NCBI GenBank assembly: GCA_022353185.1
Contig: JAKRWB010000144.1
Coordinates: 1-14,738, forward strand
Direction: 5' to 3'
From: ANME-2 cluster archaeon
Lineage (GTDB): Archaea > Halobacteriota > Methanosarcinia > Methanosarcinales > Methanocomedenaceae
DNA length: 14,738 nucleotides
Both the position numbers and the translations under genes were made by a program. Shown here in pieces: positions 14,737-14,738 of this stretch; within the stretch, counting starts at the first letter, position 1; each line of letters begins with the position of its first letter. Under the pieces are notes generated by a model that saw only the letters and a list, made by a program, of their open reading frames with translations, was not told where the DNA came from and searched no databases.

Positions 14737-14738
14737 AG

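Noticed and set aside
1..14738. CRISPR arrays, tRNA/rRNA genes, riboswitches, phage or toxin-antitoxin genes
   Set aside because: I saw no regularly spaced repeats, no RNA-gene signatures and no such proteins on either strand.

Overview
This window is one strand of a surface-polysaccharide or glycolipid biosynthesis locus. Every supportable gene lies on the minus strand, so transcription runs from the right edge to the left. Promoter-like TATA boxes (for example TTTATATA at 14488-14495), GGTG/GGAG ribosome sites, very AT-rich spacers and a coenzyme F420 hydrogenase beta-subunit homologue suggest an archaeon, perhaps a Methanosarcinales-type euryarchaeon. No rRNA, tRNA or archaea-only core gene is present to prove it, and a bacterial source cannot be excluded.

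Layout in the direction of transcription. A possible gene tail lies at the right edge (14647-14736). A nucleotide-sugar epimerase follows (13480-14403), then a 189-bp spacer. Next come a polyprenyl-phosphate-type GT2 glycosyltransferase, a GT4 glycosyltransferase, an asparagine-synthase-like amidotransferase and a class I methyltransferase, tightly packed with 1-bp gaps or overlaps (13290 to 8461). After 79 bp come a GlpD-like FAD oxidoreductase and an extended SDR (8381 to 5712). After 40 bp a much more AT-rich block encodes a hexapeptide-repeat acyltransferase, a UPF0104-type flippase-like membrane protein, an FrhB-like iron-sulfur flavoprotein and a polysaccharide pyruvyl transferase (5671 to 1455).

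The left end holds the most distinctive feature: an alpha/beta-hydrolase gene (1357 to beyond position 1) split by a 446-bp non-coding element at 713-1158. The element has 47-bp imperfect terminal inverted repeats and a 5-bp TAATA target duplication. Removing it together with one target copy restores a single open frame across the junction, so this is a MITE-like insertion in an otherwise intact gene.

Inferred working model: the epimerase supplies a sugar nucleotide; GT2 and GT4 build a lipid-linked glycan; the amidotransferase, methyltransferase, FAD oxidoreductase, SDR, acyltransferase, FrhB-like protein and pyruvyl transferase decorate it; the flippase-like protein may help move it across the membrane. 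Two decorating enzymes stand out. The GlpD homologue lacks active-site residues expected for glycerol-3-phosphate, and the FrhB homologue sits far from any hydrogenase. The base-composition step near 5.7 kb suggests the locus was assembled from pieces of different origin.
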